Source of the DNA: Paraburkholderia sp. FT54
GTDB lineage: Bacteria; Pseudomonadota; Gammaproteobacteria; Burkholderiales; Burkholderiaceae
NCBI RefSeq assembly: GCF_031585635.1
Contig: NZ_CP134196.1
Span: forward strand, 806,001-870,000
Reading direction: 5' to 3'
DNA length: 64,000 nucleotides
Below the pieces are notes generated by a model. The model was given only the letters and a program-made list of their open reading frames with translations. It searched no databases and was not told the origin of the DNA. Shown here piece after piece: positions 28,476 to 36,868 of this stretch (its first letter is position 1; every line of letters begins with the position of its first letter). The position numbers and the translations under genes are program-made.

Positions 28476-28877
28476 TTGAAATCTATCGTTGCATTGGTCG
28501 CAGCAGCTCTTCTGTCATCGACGGCAATGGCCGCCGCGCCCACTACCGAAAAACTGCCTTCCGGCGTAGTGGTTGAACACCTCACGCAGGGCAATGGCGC
28601 CCAACCTGCCGCCGACGACGTCGTGAAGGTCAATTACCGTGGCACGCTGGCCAACGGTACCGAGTTCGATAGCTCGGCGAAACACGGCGGCCCGGCCACG
28701 TTCCCGCTGAACCGCGTGATTCCCTGCTGGACGCAAGGTGTGCAGAAGATGAAAGTGGGCGGCAAGGCCAAACTGACCTGCCCGGCAGCGACCGCTTACG
28801 GCGACCGCGGCGTCGGCGTGATTCCGCCGAACAGCGACCTGACGTTCGAGGTCGAACTGGTGGCTATCGTCAAGTAA
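28476..28877 (+). CDS. FKBP-type peptidyl-prolyl cis-trans isomerase, periplasmic
   Basis: 133 residues. The signal peptide MKSIVALVAAALLSSTAMAA is followed by a single FKBP domain with GDDVVKVNYRGTLANGTEFDSS-type opening (here ADDVVKVNYRGTLANGTEFD), VIPCWTQGVQKMKVGGKAKL and the end GVGVIPPNSDLTFEVELVAI. It catalyses Xaa-Pro isomerisation during envelope protein folding. The start codon is TTG at 28476, supported by GGAG seven bases upstream and by the position of the signal peptide; no in-frame ATG fits. A TACAAT hexamer (28441-28446) is a likely -10 site, inside the end of the nitrilase remnant. Confidence 0.92.
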   Translation: MKSIVALVAAALLSSTAMAAAPTTEKLPSGVVVEHLTQGNGAQPAADDVVKVNYRGTLANGTEFDSSAKHGGPATFPLNRVIPCWTQGVQKMKVGGKAKLTCPAATAYGDRGVGVIPPNSDLTFEVELVAIVK

Positions 28878-28908
28878 GCCAGCGCGACGTGAACCGAGAC
28901 TAAACCAC

Positions 28909-28942
28909 GCCCCGGATATCGCAGCGGGGCTTTTTCTTTTTT
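28909..28942 (+). terminator. Rho-independent terminator of the FKBP gene
   Basis: GCCCCG (28909-28914) pairs with CGGGGC (28925-28930), followed by TTTTTCTTTTTT. Confidence 0.85.
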
Positions 28943-28979
28943 CGGGCACTGCGTCCGCCCACTGTCAGATACTCCCGTG

Positions 28980-29441
28980 ATGAAACGCGAAAACAATGCC
29001 GTGCAGGTGGCCACCATCGGATTTACCGGCAAGACGGCTCAGGAATTTTTCGATTTGCTGAAAAACGCGGAGGTGCGCACGGTGCTCGACATCCGCCTGA
29101 GCAACACGTCGCAACTTGCGGGCTTTGCGAAGAAACAGGATCTGCCCTTCTTTCTCGACAAGTTGTGCGGCGCCGCTTACGAGGAAATGCCCGACCTGGC
29201 GCCGGAGCCCGACTTGTTCAAGCGCTTCAAGGCCAAAGAACTGACGTGGGATGATTTCTCGGCGGCTTACGTCGAGCTGATCGCAAAGCGCCGGGTGGAA
29301 AGCAACCTGGACGTCGACCAGTTCCGCTCGGCTTGCCTGCTTTGCAGTGAACATTTACCACACCACTGCCATCGGGCGCTGGCGCTCGAGTACCTGAACT
29401 CGCGTTGGAATAGCCGCCTGAAAATCACCCATCTGTCGTAA
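28980..29441 (+). CDS. DUF488 family protein
   Basis: 153 residues. The DUF488 pattern is clear: TIGFTGKTAQEFFDLLKNAE at the start, VLDIRLSNTSQLAGFAKK, and the cysteine-containing CLLCSEHLPHHCHRALALEY near the end (C-x2-C...H-x-C-HR). The function of the family is unknown; the conserved Cys/His group suggests metal binding or a thiol-based reaction. The start is either ATG 28980 or the GTG immediately before it (28977). It lies right behind the FKBP terminator, so it is a separate unit. Confidence 0.85.
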   Translation: MKRENNAVQVATIGFTGKTAQEFFDLLKNAEVRTVLDIRLSNTSQLAGFAKKQDLPFFLDKLCGAAYEEMPDLAPEPDLFKRFKAKELTWDDFSAAYVELIAKRRVESNLDVDQFRSACLLCSEHLPHHCHRALALEYLNSRWNSRLKITHLS

Positions 29442-29488
29442 GCGCCGACTCACCGGGGCGCCTCTGGACAACAGAAGAAGGCCGGATT

Positions 29489-29719
29489 TCAGTCGGACGG
29501 CGCGAAAAGCATCGAGATATAAACGATGGTGGAGACGACGGTAATGCCGACTCCGATGAAAACTTTGGTGCGATTGAATTCCAGCCCGCCGTTAATGGCC
29601 ACGCAGATCCCGACGACGGACGCCAGGGTGCCGATCGTGGCCAGCAATACATGAAGCTTGCTGCGAATCAGCTTGCGCCGTTCCGGACTTGCGCCTTCTT
29701 TCCAGTTGCCAAGTTTCAT
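29489..29719 (-). CDS. Small two-helix membrane protein
   Basis: 76 residues. After a charged start (MKLGNWKEGASPERRKLIRS) come two hydrophobic segments, LHVLLATIGTLASVVGICVA and KVFIGVGITVVSTIVYISML, joined by NGGLEFNRT. An AAGGA site lies about ten bases before the ATG at 29719. No family recognised. It is convergent with the DUF488 gene. Confidence 0.6.
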   Translation of the reverse strand: MKLGNWKEGASPERRKLIRSKLHVLLATIGTLASVVGICVAINGGLEFNRTKVFIGVGITVVSTIVYISMLFAPSD

Positions 29720-30071
29720 AGGAAATATCCTTTGAGTTAGCGTGTCCTGCCCGAAGATTTGCACGGGAGAGTCGTGCGGCCCGGTTATGCCCTTTCGCAT
29801 TACGAATGGTTTCCAATGGCACACAGCATAGCTGAGCCGCCGGACAGTGCAAATAATAAAAACGGGAAAATACGGCGCTTCGTTGTCACAAGTCTATTTA
29901 GTGAGCGGCAGGCACGCACTGGACTCGCCGTGAAACAGGGCGGCGAGCGGTTTTTTAAAGTCCTGGCGCGTTCGGTCGTCTACTATCTACTCACGCGCCG
30001 ACGCGGCATCCGCCTCGCCGCGCAGTCCAGAATTCCCCGTCGTCATTCGTCGCGCGTCAGGAGCGCCTGCC
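29720..30071. other. Intergenic region between divergent small membrane protein and DUF6765-like genes
   Basis: No gene is supported; both flanking genes read outward, so their promoters lie here. The stretch 29840-29900 is AT-rich. No clear hexamer pair. Confidence 0.35.
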
Positions 30072-31145
30072 ATGAATATCGACTTTCATTATGGTGTCGT
30101 CTATATTGCCGCTCGCGTGGCCGGCATGCCGCCCGCCGACGCGATCACCGTGGCACATGCCTGCCAGTATGTCGACGATGCGACGACCGCGGGCATATTG
30201 CGCTTCAAGGGCGGCGAGACGTTCGAACGCTTCGCCACCGCGCACAAGTTATTCGACTACGCCACCACGGAGGACGACAAGAACCGGCTGGTGTGGACGC
30301 CCTTTCATTTCCTGCCGGCCGCCGAGGGCTCGACATTGCACGAAAAGGCCGTGTGCCGGCCGGACAGCGCCGTGGCGCGCGAAGTGGTGCGGCGCGCGAT
30401 CCTGCGCCGGGACACCGAGACAGGACTGCACCGGCTGGGGGTGACGCTTCACACGTACGTCGATACATGGGCGCATCAGGGGTTCGCCGGTATCGAAAGT
30501 CCGTGGAATCGGGTTCATCTGCTGGAGGCTCAGGACTGTACGCGCAAAGGCTGGTTCGCCAAACTCAGACTCGCCAGCGAGCACCTGATCGAACACATCG
30601 AGGAGGATGTGCTGACCGTTGCGCTGCCCGTCGGTCATGGCGCCGCCTTGCATTATCCCGACCAGCCGTGGGCAAAATGGCATTACATCGATGGTAGAAA
30701 CGAGTTCGTCCAACGCCACAATCTGCCGGAATTCGTGCAGGCGGCTGAGATGGCATGCCGCGCCGTGCGCGCCTATCTGGCGGGGCGGCAAGATTTCGAG
30801 AACGTGCCCGGCATGCCGGACGACGTGAGAGACGTGCTCACGAACCTGCTCAATACGAACCGGCTCGAGGACGACAACGAACGCCTGCGGCACATTTGCC
30901 GCGTCGTGAAGGCCGGCGGCATTCCGGGTTTGAAGGAGTCGATTCCGGACTATGTGCCTAAAGGTCCCGGTTCCTGGAAGTACCTGGCCACCGGTTTGAA
31001 ATTCGACGACGACACCGGAGACAAGCCCGAGTGGACGGACGCTTTCGAGAAAAGCGATTACCGGTTATTTCACGACGCGGTCAAGCAGCACCGCTTCGTG
31101 ACCACGCAGGAGATTCTGCCGACGCACGGATTGCGAATCGCCTGA
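30072..31145 (+). CDS. DUF6765-like protein
   Basis: 357 residues, no signal peptide. It opens MNIDFHYGVVYIAARVAG and carries several His/Asp groups typical of this uncharacterised family: IFTVAH-like TVAHACQYVDDAT, VWTPFHFLPAAEG, LGVTLHTYVDTWAHQGFAG and HGAALHYPDQPWAKW. The H-x3-DxWAHQ arrangement recalls the metal-binding helices of zinc phospholipase C/P1 nuclease folds, which is my inference only. AGGAG lies eight bases before the ATG. It is transcribed alone, convergent with the next gene. Confidence 0.7.
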   Translation: MNIDFHYGVVYIAARVAGMPPADAITVAHACQYVDDATTAGILRFKGGETFERFATAHKLFDYATTEDDKNRLVWTPFHFLPAAEGSTLHEKAVCRPDSAVAREVVRRAILRRDTETGLHRLGVTLHTYVDTWAHQGFAGIESPWNRVHLLEAQDCTRKGWFAKLRLASEHLIEHIEEDVLTVALPVGHGAALHYPDQPWAKWHYIDGRNEFVQRHNLPEFVQAAEMACRAVRAYLAGRQDFENVPGMPDDVRDVLTNLLNTNRLEDDNERLRHICRVVKAGGIPGLKESIPDYVPKGPGSWKYLATGLKFDDDTGDKPEWTDAFEKSDYRLFHDAVKQHRFVTTQEILPTHGLRIA

Positions 31146-31172
31146 ACGGGGCGCAAGCACCCCGAACCCGGC

Positions 31173-31409
31173 TTATTCCGCTTTGGCTTGCTGACGTTGC
31201 GCGGCCTGTTCTTCCGCATGTTTTTTGGCCATGTGCCGCCCCACCAGGCAGCCGCCGACCGCGCCGACCACCGCGTGGTGTCCGGCATAGTGCCCCGCCA
31301 CTCCGCCTACGACCGCTCCCTTCATGCAGCCTGCCGCGTTCGCCGTGCCGACCGCTGCTGAAGTGAGCGCCACCGCCGCGAGGGCGGTTCTGATGTAACC
31401 AGCTTTCAT
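31173..31409 (-). CDS. Small glycine-zipper envelope protein
   Basis: 78 residues. A signal peptide (MKAGYIRTALAAVALTSAAV, cut near ANA-A) precedes a Gly-zipper segment, GAVVGGVAGHYAGHHAVVGA, and a charged, Gln-rich tail. Glycine-zipper proteins insert in or span the envelope; function unknown. The frame also offers a TTG at 31427. A weak 5-bp hairpin (31147-31164) lies just past its stop. Confidence 0.65.
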   Translation of the reverse strand: MKAGYIRTALAAVALTSAAVGTANAAGCMKGAVVGGVAGHYAGHHAVVGAVGGCLVGRHMAKKHAEEQAAQRQQAKAE

Positions 31410-31463
31410 CTGAAAAGTACCGTTCAATTAGGGTGTTCTAAAGTGGCGCTATTCTGCTTCATT

Positions 31464-31757
31464 TCAATAGCCGCCCCAGTGCCGTTCCGGCCATTCGTGT
31501 TCGCGCCAATGCTCGCGGCGCCATTCGCGTTCCCGCCATTCACGGCGCTCGCGCCACTCGCGTGCGCGCCAGTCGCCATAACCGCCGTAGACAACCGGGA
31601 CCGCAGCCGGACCACGCGCGACATAAACGGGCGGCGGCGGTGCAGCCACGCCGACTGGAATGCCCACTCCGACGGCCACATCCACGTGTGCCGAGGCAGC
31701 CGACGATGCCGCCAACACTGCCAGACCCAATACCGCGCCCATGATCTTCTTGTTCAT
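31464..31757 (-). CDS. Small secreted protein with Arg/Trp/Glu-rich tail
   Basis: 97 residues. The signal peptide MNKKIMGAVLGLAVLAASSA is cut near ASA-H; the middle is Val/Pro-rich (APPPPVYVARGPAAVPVVYG); the last 40 residues repeat RE-W-R-E-R/H units (REWRERREWREREWRREH). AAGGAGAAGG precedes the ATG. Similar short proteins are common in Burkholderiales and have no known role. It may form a unit with the glycine-zipper gene on the same strand 55 bases downstream. Confidence 0.75.
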   Translation of the reverse strand: MNKKIMGAVLGLAVLAASSAASAHVDVAVGVGIPVGVAAPPPPVYVARGPAAVPVVYGGYGDWRAREWRERREWREREWRREHWREHEWPERHWGGY

Positions 31758-32341
31758 TTGCCTTCTCCTTGCATATCGAAGTGCGATGCTTCCGATTGCC
31801 TCAGGTACGCCCTTGCGGGTTTACAGAGCTTTGCTGCTGAGTACGGTTCGGAGTGTAGAAGGGCGGTCCGGACACAGGTGAAACAGCGCTGCGAGATTGG
31901 TAACGCGGGGTTACGGAGGTTCCGGCGCGCGCATTGCATCTCGGGAAATCCGGATCTCGTGGGCGGGCGAATGTATTTTCATAAAAACGGGCGGCACGCA
32001 AACGTACTCAAACAGTAAAAAATGTACTGCCGTCCTTTGAATCTTCAAATGCTTGCCTATAGTAGAAGCGACTAATGCCGCGATGCACAGCGGCCGCCTT
32101 TCAGGCCGTCGTGTTTACACCGATGTGATCGGCGACCCAACAATTGGAAAGACAATAGAAGAGAAGGGGGATGGCAAAGGAAAAGACGGAAAAAGTGTGG
32201 CAACGGAGTAAAGAACCCGAAAAGTTCGTACTCCACCGGATGCATGATCGACTCAAACTCGTGTTTTTATAGTCACGCGATCTGCCTTTCTCGCGTCATT
32301 CGTGGCATAGTTCGATCGATTACCACATAAGGAGCAATCAA
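31758..32341. other. Upstream region of the H-NS/H1 fusion gene
   Basis: Apart from a possible 33-codon frame (32171-32272), no gene is seen. The half nearest the fusion gene (31960-32340) is AT-richer, as expected of a promoter region bound by H-NS-type proteins. AAGGAG lies just before the ATG at 32342. Confidence 0.4.
32171..32272 (+). CDS. Possible 33-residue basic small protein
   Basis: ATG at 32171 opens a frame rich in Lys/Glu (MAKEKTEKVWQRSKEPEKFV...) ending at TAG 32272. It is preceded by GAGAAGGGGG, which is purine-rich but nearly abuts the ATG; the AGAAG further back is better placed. Codon choice is unlike the neighbours. Could equally be leader RNA. Confidence 0.3.
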   Translation: MAKEKTEKVWQRSKEPEKFVLHRMHDRLKLVFL

Positions 32342-33193
32342 ATGCCCACGTTAGAGCAAATCCAAGCAAAGCTTAAAAAGCTTCAGGCGCAAGCTGACGT
32401 CCTTATTGCCAGGAAAGCACAAGTCGCGGTCGACCAGATTCGTGACCTGATGCTCAAGCATGGCCTGACCACCGCGGATATCGAAGCCCAGGCAAAAGCC
32501 CGGCGCGCCGCGAGAGGCCTGAATGGCAACGGCAAGGCGAAAGCCGCGAGCTCCGGTAAGGCAATAGCAAAGTACCGCGACCATAAAACCGGCGCGACCT
32601 GGACGGGTCATGGCCGCGCGCCGGGCTGGATTGCCGGCGTGAAAGACCGCACGCAGTTCCTGGTTGAAGGCGCGAGCGAATTGAAGTCGGCGGCCAAGGC
32701 TATTGTCACCCATGCGAAAGCCAGCAAAGGTCAGCCGAAAGGCGCGCAGCCGCCCAAGTACATCAATCCGAAAACGGGCGCGACCTGGAGCGGCCGCGGC
32801 CCGGCGCCGGCATGGCTCGCGTCGGCTAAAGACCGCACCAGATTCCTGATCGATAGCGCTTCGGCAACGGCGGCGGATGCCGGTCACCAGGCCGCAAAGA
32901 AAGCCAGCAACGTGAAGTCGGCGGCAACTAGCGGCGTTGTGAGCAAGAAAGCCGCGGCCCGAAAAGTCGTGGCAAAGAAGGCAGGGGCAGCCAAAAAGAC
33001 GGTTGCAAAGAAAGCCACCGCGGCAACCAGGAAAGTAGCGGCAAAGAAAGGCGCCGCGAAGCCGGCGGCGAAGAAGAGCGTCGCGACCAGGGCGGCCAGG
33101 AAAGCGCCGGTCCGCAAGACCGCAGCCAAAAAAGCGATCGCGACGAGTGCCGCGGCAGCACCGCAAGCCGCGCCGGCGCCAGCCAGCGCATGA
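32342..33193 (+). CDS. H-NS family protein with two DNA-binding modules and histone-H1-like tail
   Basis: 283 residues. Residues 1-58 form a coiled-coil oligomerisation region (LEQIQAKLKKLQAQADVLIA). Two copies of the H-NS C-terminal DNA-binding motif follow: KYRDHKTGATWTGHGRAPGW (78-97) and KYINPKTGATWSGRGPAPAW (139-158), each with a trailing KDRTxFL helix. From about 185 to the end is a Lys/Ala/Arg tail like histone H1 (AAKKTVAKKATAATRK). Ordinary H-NS-type proteins have one module and about 100-135 residues. It should be an abundant nucleoid protein or xenogeneic silencer that binds AT-rich DNA multivalently. Confidence 0.88.
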   Translation: MPTLEQIQAKLKKLQAQADVLIARKAQVAVDQIRDLMLKHGLTTADIEAQAKARRAARGLNGNGKAKAASSGKAIAKYRDHKTGATWTGHGRAPGWIAGVKDRTQFLVEGASELKSAAKAIVTHAKASKGQPKGAQPPKYINPKTGATWSGRGPAPAWLASAKDRTRFLIDSASATAADAGHQAAKKASNVKSAATSGVVSKKAAARKVVAKKAGAAKKTVAKKATAATRKVAAKKGAAKPAAKKSVATRAARKAPVRKTAAKKAIATSAAAAPQAAPAPASA

Positions 33194-33215
33194 GCGCAAC
33201 GGAGTCGTGAAGTAG

Positions 33216-33701
33216 ATGACCAGTTCGCTTGAATCACCCCAGCAGGAAGACCAGGTCGTCCTGCTGGACTCCGTTCCTCATCCGGCGGAAGACGCCGCCG
33301 AACCTTTCATCGTTGCGAGTGACCGCCGGGTCATTCTCTCTTATCCGGTTGCGGAATCCGACTTTGAACGGTTCGGACCATTCGATCCCGACGACGACCC
33401 ATTCTGCGCGGTGCTGTTTCCGGACACGGTATTTCATCGGCTGGGGCCGCCCGGGGATAGCGATCTGGAGATTCATCCACTCGCCTCGCAAGGTCTCACT
33501 GCTTACTCGGTTCATGAAGTCATGAATTCGTCGCTTGCCGCCGAGCTTGCGGCGGTTGCATCGACGGGAGCCGCGCAGCGCCATTTCGTCATCACGTTTC
33601 AGGCGTCCACGTTCGAATGCGTGGCGTCGGACTATACGGTGGTCGGCGTGTATGGCGCGGGTGAAATAGCCAGCCGCGAAGCATTTTCGCTGGTCAGATA
33701 A
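33216..33701 (+). CDS. Conserved-looking hypothetical protein
   Basis: 161 residues, acidic, no signal peptide or membrane segment. No family recognised. Visible features: a run of Asp/Glu/Pro in the first 70 residues (FGPFDPDDDPF) and a beta-rich end (HFVITFQASTFECVASDYTV). GGAG lies 11 bases before the ATG. It starts 22 bases after the H-NS/H1 gene on the same strand, so it may be co-transcribed with it. Confidence 0.55.
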   Translation: MTSSLESPQQEDQVVLLDSVPHPAEDAAEPFIVASDRRVILSYPVAESDFERFGPFDPDDDPFCAVLFPDTVFHRLGPPGDSDLEIHPLASQGLTAYSVHEVMNSSLAAELAAVASTGAAQRHFVITFQASTFECVASDYTVVGVYGAGEIASREAFSLVR

Positions 33702-33848
33702 TCAGCTCGAGTAGCAAAGTGCGGGCCTGTCACGGGCACGCGCAATGCGTCCTGCGTTAATCGTAAAAGCCGGGCCGAGGTCCGGCGTGTTCGTCAAACC
33801 GCAGGACGCGCAAGCAAAGCGTCCCGCCGACTGGCATTGAGGCCACGC

Positions 33849-35111
33849 ATGCTGACGATTCCGATTACCGCCTTTGTCACGCTCATTATCATATTGGTGA
33901 TTGCCAATTTATCGAGCGGCGAGAAGAAGATCGAACATAAGATCGAACGTCTCTATGCGAGCGACGATCCGCAATTCGTTCGTTCAATGGGTCTGTTGCT
34001 CGGGCCGCCCGTCATCTCCGGCAACCGCTTCGAGATGCTGCTCAACGGCGACGGAATATTTCCTTCCATGCTGGAAGGCATCCGTTGCGCACGTCAAACC
34101 ATCACGTTTGAAACCTTTATCTATTGGTCCGGCGAAATAGGCGAGCAGATTGCGCAGGCACTCGCGGATAAAGCGCGCGATGGCATCGCGGTACATGTGC
34201 TGCTCGATTGGGTCGGCTCGTCGAAAATGGACAAACGCTATCTGGATTTGCTTCGCGATGCCGGCGCGGAAGTGATTCAGTATCACAAGCCCCATTGGAC
34301 CGGCCTTGGCCGCATGAACGATCGCACACACCGCAAACTGCTGGTGATCGACGGGCATATCGGCTTTACGGGTGGAGTGGGTATTGCGTCGGAGTGGACC
34401 GGCCACGCGCAAGATGAAAAGCATTGGCGCGACACGCACTTCCGCGTAGCGGGTCCGGTGGTCGGTCACATGCAGGCCGTCTTCATGGACAACTGGGTCA
34501 AGGCAACGGGCAATGTGCTGCACGGTCCCGGCTATTTTCCCCACGTGGAACCCATGGGCGATGGCCTCGCGCATATGTTCAGCAGCTCGCCCTCGGGCGG
34601 CAGCGACGACATGCAGTTGATGTATCTGATGGCGATCACGGCGGCCACGCACTCCATTCATCTGGCGAGTGCCTACTTCGTTCCCGACAAGCTGACTATC
34701 AACGCGATCGTCGAGGCGGCGAAACGCGGCGTGAAAGTGCAGATCATCATGCCCGGAAAAAAGATCGACACGCATACCGTGCGGGAAGCATCGCGCGCGT
34801 GCTGGGGCGATCTGCTCAGAGCAGGCGTGGAAATGTACGAGTATCAGCCGACCATGTTTCACTGCAAATTGCTGATAGTGGACGAATATCTGGTTTCGGT
34901 CGGCTCGACCAATTTCGATAACCGTTCGTTCAAGCTCAACGACGAAGCGAATCTGAACATCTACGACCGCGACTTCGCGAAGCAGCAAACCGCCGTTTTC
35001 GCCGACGATATAAAAAAGTCGCAACAGATCACGCTCGAAGCATGGATGCATCGGCCGTTCACTGAGAAGCTGATCGAGAAGTTCGTGCCGCTGCTAGACA
35101 CGCAACTCTGA
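33849..35111 (+). CDS. Phospholipase D-family protein, cardiolipin synthase-like
   Basis: 420 residues. One N-terminal membrane helix (about 2-21), then two PLD domains with complete HKD motifs: HRKLLVIDGHIGFTGG and HCKLLIVDEYLVSVGSTNFD. It matches the ClsB/ClsA type, which joins phosphatidylglycerol (or PE) molecules into cardiolipin at the inner membrane; a phospholipase or other phosphatidyltransferase activity is possible. The ATG at 33849 follows GAGG at the right spacing; a TTG four codons earlier is the alternative. It ends 12 bases from the convergent YkgJ gene. Confidence 0.88.
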   Translation: MLTIPITAFVTLIIILVIANLSSGEKKIEHKIERLYASDDPQFVRSMGLLLGPPVISGNRFEMLLNGDGIFPSMLEGIRCARQTITFETFIYWSGEIGEQIAQALADKARDGIAVHVLLDWVGSSKMDKRYLDLLRDAGAEVIQYHKPHWTGLGRMNDRTHRKLLVIDGHIGFTGGVGIASEWTGHAQDEKHWRDTHFRVAGPVVGHMQAVFMDNWVKATGNVLHGPGYFPHVEPMGDGLAHMFSSSPSGGSDDMQLMYLMAITAATHSIHLASAYFVPDKLTINAIVEAAKRGVKVQIIMPGKKIDTHTVREASRACWGDLLRAGVEMYEYQPTMFHCKLLIVDEYLVSVGSTNFDNRSFKLNDEANLNIYDRDFAKQQTAVFADDIKKSQQITLEAWMHRPFTEKLIEKFVPLLDTQL

Positions 35112-35123
35112 CGAATCTTTTGA

Positions 35124-36077
35124 TCAATGATCCGCGCCAGAGAGATAGGCTTCGGTAGTTGGCAAAGAAGAGGGCGCGCTGCTCTCCGATCCCATAGCCG
35201 GCAGCGGTGTGGCGAGAAGCGCTCTTGCGCGTTGATACGCATGAGCGAATCCGCGCAATTCCTGTGTCACCGGACGATCATCCAGCCGGCGTCGCAAAAG
35301 CGCTTGCTCGATACTGCGGTCGATCAGCGCGAGTTGACTGTCGATATAGTCGAGGCATAACTGTCGGCAACGCGCGGAAGTACTCGCCACGACCAATAGC
35401 GCCGGCACGATCGAAATCGTCAGAAAGCCGCCTTGGGGAATGCGCGCCAAAGCGGCGGGCGAGTCAAACAGGTCTTTGCGCAGCGATTCGAATACGGCGC
35501 GGCCCCACACTTCACGTTCTCTTTCGAGCGAGCGGCGGCGGCGCGCCAAAGCGTCCCTCGCGTTCGCGTCTTTTATCTCGCCTGCCGCGATAATTAGCGT
35601 GGCGTCCGGAGGTTGACCTTCCTGAATGCAATCGGCGCCAAGGTATGCAGCGCTCTGATTGCGCCCGGCCAGCACCAGATGTTGCAGCTTATCCGGCACG
35701 AGCGGATCGAGCGGCACCACTTCGCACGTGACCGGCTTGCCGCTCAGATGGATCGCACAGCGTCCATCATCAGCGAGCGCGGGACAGCGTGCCAGAGAAG
35801 GGTAATCGTAGCCCTGCGTCATGATGCTGAAAGTGTCGCCGGCACGATAGAGCAGTGTGTCCGCGATCGAATCGAAAGCAGCGATATCGGTCTCGTCGAG
35901 CACGGTTTCGTGCCGGCCGACGCGCACCCGCTCACCCAGGCGCCTGCGCGGCACACGGCCGATCGCAAGGCAGCCGATGAACCGGTCGCGATGCCCGAAC
36001 AACTCGGGTAAGGACATGGCCGGCGGACTATTGCAGCACTTGCCGCACGCCGTGCACGCGAACGAGAAAGCGTTCAC
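35124..36077 (-). CDS. YkgJ-family cysteine-cluster protein
   Basis: 317 residues from the GTG at 36077. The N-terminal FACTACGKCCNSPP (Cys 8, 11, 14, 15) with later CPAL...GRCAIHLSGKP and VTCE is the YkgJ (UPF0153) pattern, proposed to bind zinc or iron-sulfur. The C-terminal half has no family match and ends in a Ser/Pro-rich tail. A longer frame begins at 36167, but GTG 36077 overlaps the preceding stop by four bases (GTGA), the same coupling seen through this operon. It is the last gene after sulfatase, FGE and binding protein; a role in metal supply or protein modification is only a guess. Confidence 0.8.
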   Translation of the reverse strand: MNAFSFACTACGKCCNSPPAMSLPELFGHRDRFIGCLAIGRVPRRRLGERVRVGRHETVLDETDIAAFDSIADTLLYRAGDTFSIMTQGYDYPSLARCPALADDGRCAIHLSGKPVTCEVVPLDPLVPDKLQHLVLAGRNQSAAYLGADCIQEGQPPDATLIIAAGEIKDANARDALARRRRSLEREREVWGRAVFESLRKDLFDSPAALARIPQGGFLTISIVPALLVVASTSARCRQLCLDYIDSQLALIDRSIEQALLRRRLDDRPVTQELRGFAHAYQRARALLATPLPAMGSESSAPSSLPTTEAYLSGADH

Positions 36078-36868
36078 CACGGCCGGCGCACCGAGTCCTG
36101 ATAGCGCGTCAGAATGAAATGCGCGACGTCGTTCGAATGGTAAGCCGCCACCAGTTGCGCGACCCAAGGCTGAGTGCGGTCGGCGTCGCGCACCGTCAGC
36201 ACGTTGGCATAGGGCGAGCGAGCATCTTCGAGACCGAGGCTGTCGCGCGCCGGGTAAAGGCCCGCGCGCGCCGCGGCGTCGCTGTCGATCACGGCGAAGG
36301 CCACGCTGTTCAGCGTGTCGAACAGACTTGCGTGCTGCACCTGACGGATCTGCAGATTCAACCGGTTGCTCGTGATGTCGGCGAGCGTCGCGTGCAGGCC
36401 CGCCGTGTCCTTGAACGTCAGCAGCGTGAAGTTCTGCAGCAGGATCAAGGCGCGCGCCGTGCCTTCAGGGTCGGCGGGGATGGCGATCGTTGCGCCGCGC
36501 TGCAACTGGCCGAGGTTCTTCAGTTTGCGCGAGTACAAGGCGATGGGAAACGTCACGGTGGTCGCAACGCTCGACAGCGCGTAGCCATGCTGTTTGCGCT
36601 GCGCATCGAAGCGCGGTTCGTCTTCGAAACTCGCCGCATCGATCTGCTTCGCGGCGAGCGCGACATCGATGCGCTCGGGCCGGTCGAATACGACCACATC
36701 GAGCGTGAGTCCGCGACTGGTCGCGACGCGGCGCACTTCGTCCATGATCTCGGCGTGCGTGCCCGGACTCACCCCCACCTTGATGACTTGCGAGGCGGCG
36801 GCCTGCACGTGCTGAACCATCGAAGCGGCAACCAGCAACACGGCCGCCGCGAATAGCCGTGACTTCAT
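36074..36868 (-). CDS. NlpA/MetQ-like periplasmic substrate-binding protein
   Basis: 264 residues. A signal peptide (MKSRLFAAAVLLVAASMVQH, cut near VQA-A) without a lipobox Cys, then a type 2 periplasmic binding fold with the NlpA/MetQ opening VIKVGVSPGTHAEIMDEVRR and TIAIPADPEGTARALILLQN. Family members feed methionine or, in a few cases, other compounds to an ABC permease; no permease or ATPase gene is adjacent. It is coupled by ATGA to the FGE gene upstream and by GTGA to the YkgJ gene downstream, so it belongs to the sulfatase operon and may bind a sulfur compound released by it. Confidence 0.85.
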   Translation of the reverse strand: MKSRLFAAAVLLVAASMVQHVQAAASQVIKVGVSPGTHAEIMDEVRRVATSRGLTLDVVVFDRPERIDVALAAKQIDAASFEDEPRFDAQRKQHGYALSSVATTVTFPIALYSRKLKNLGQLQRGATIAIPADPEGTARALILLQNFTLLTFKDTAGLHATLADITSNRLNLQIRQVQHASLFDTLNSVAFAVIDSDAAARAGLYPARDSLGLEDARSPYANVLTVRDADRTQPWVAQLVAAYHSNDVAHFILTRYQDSVRRPW

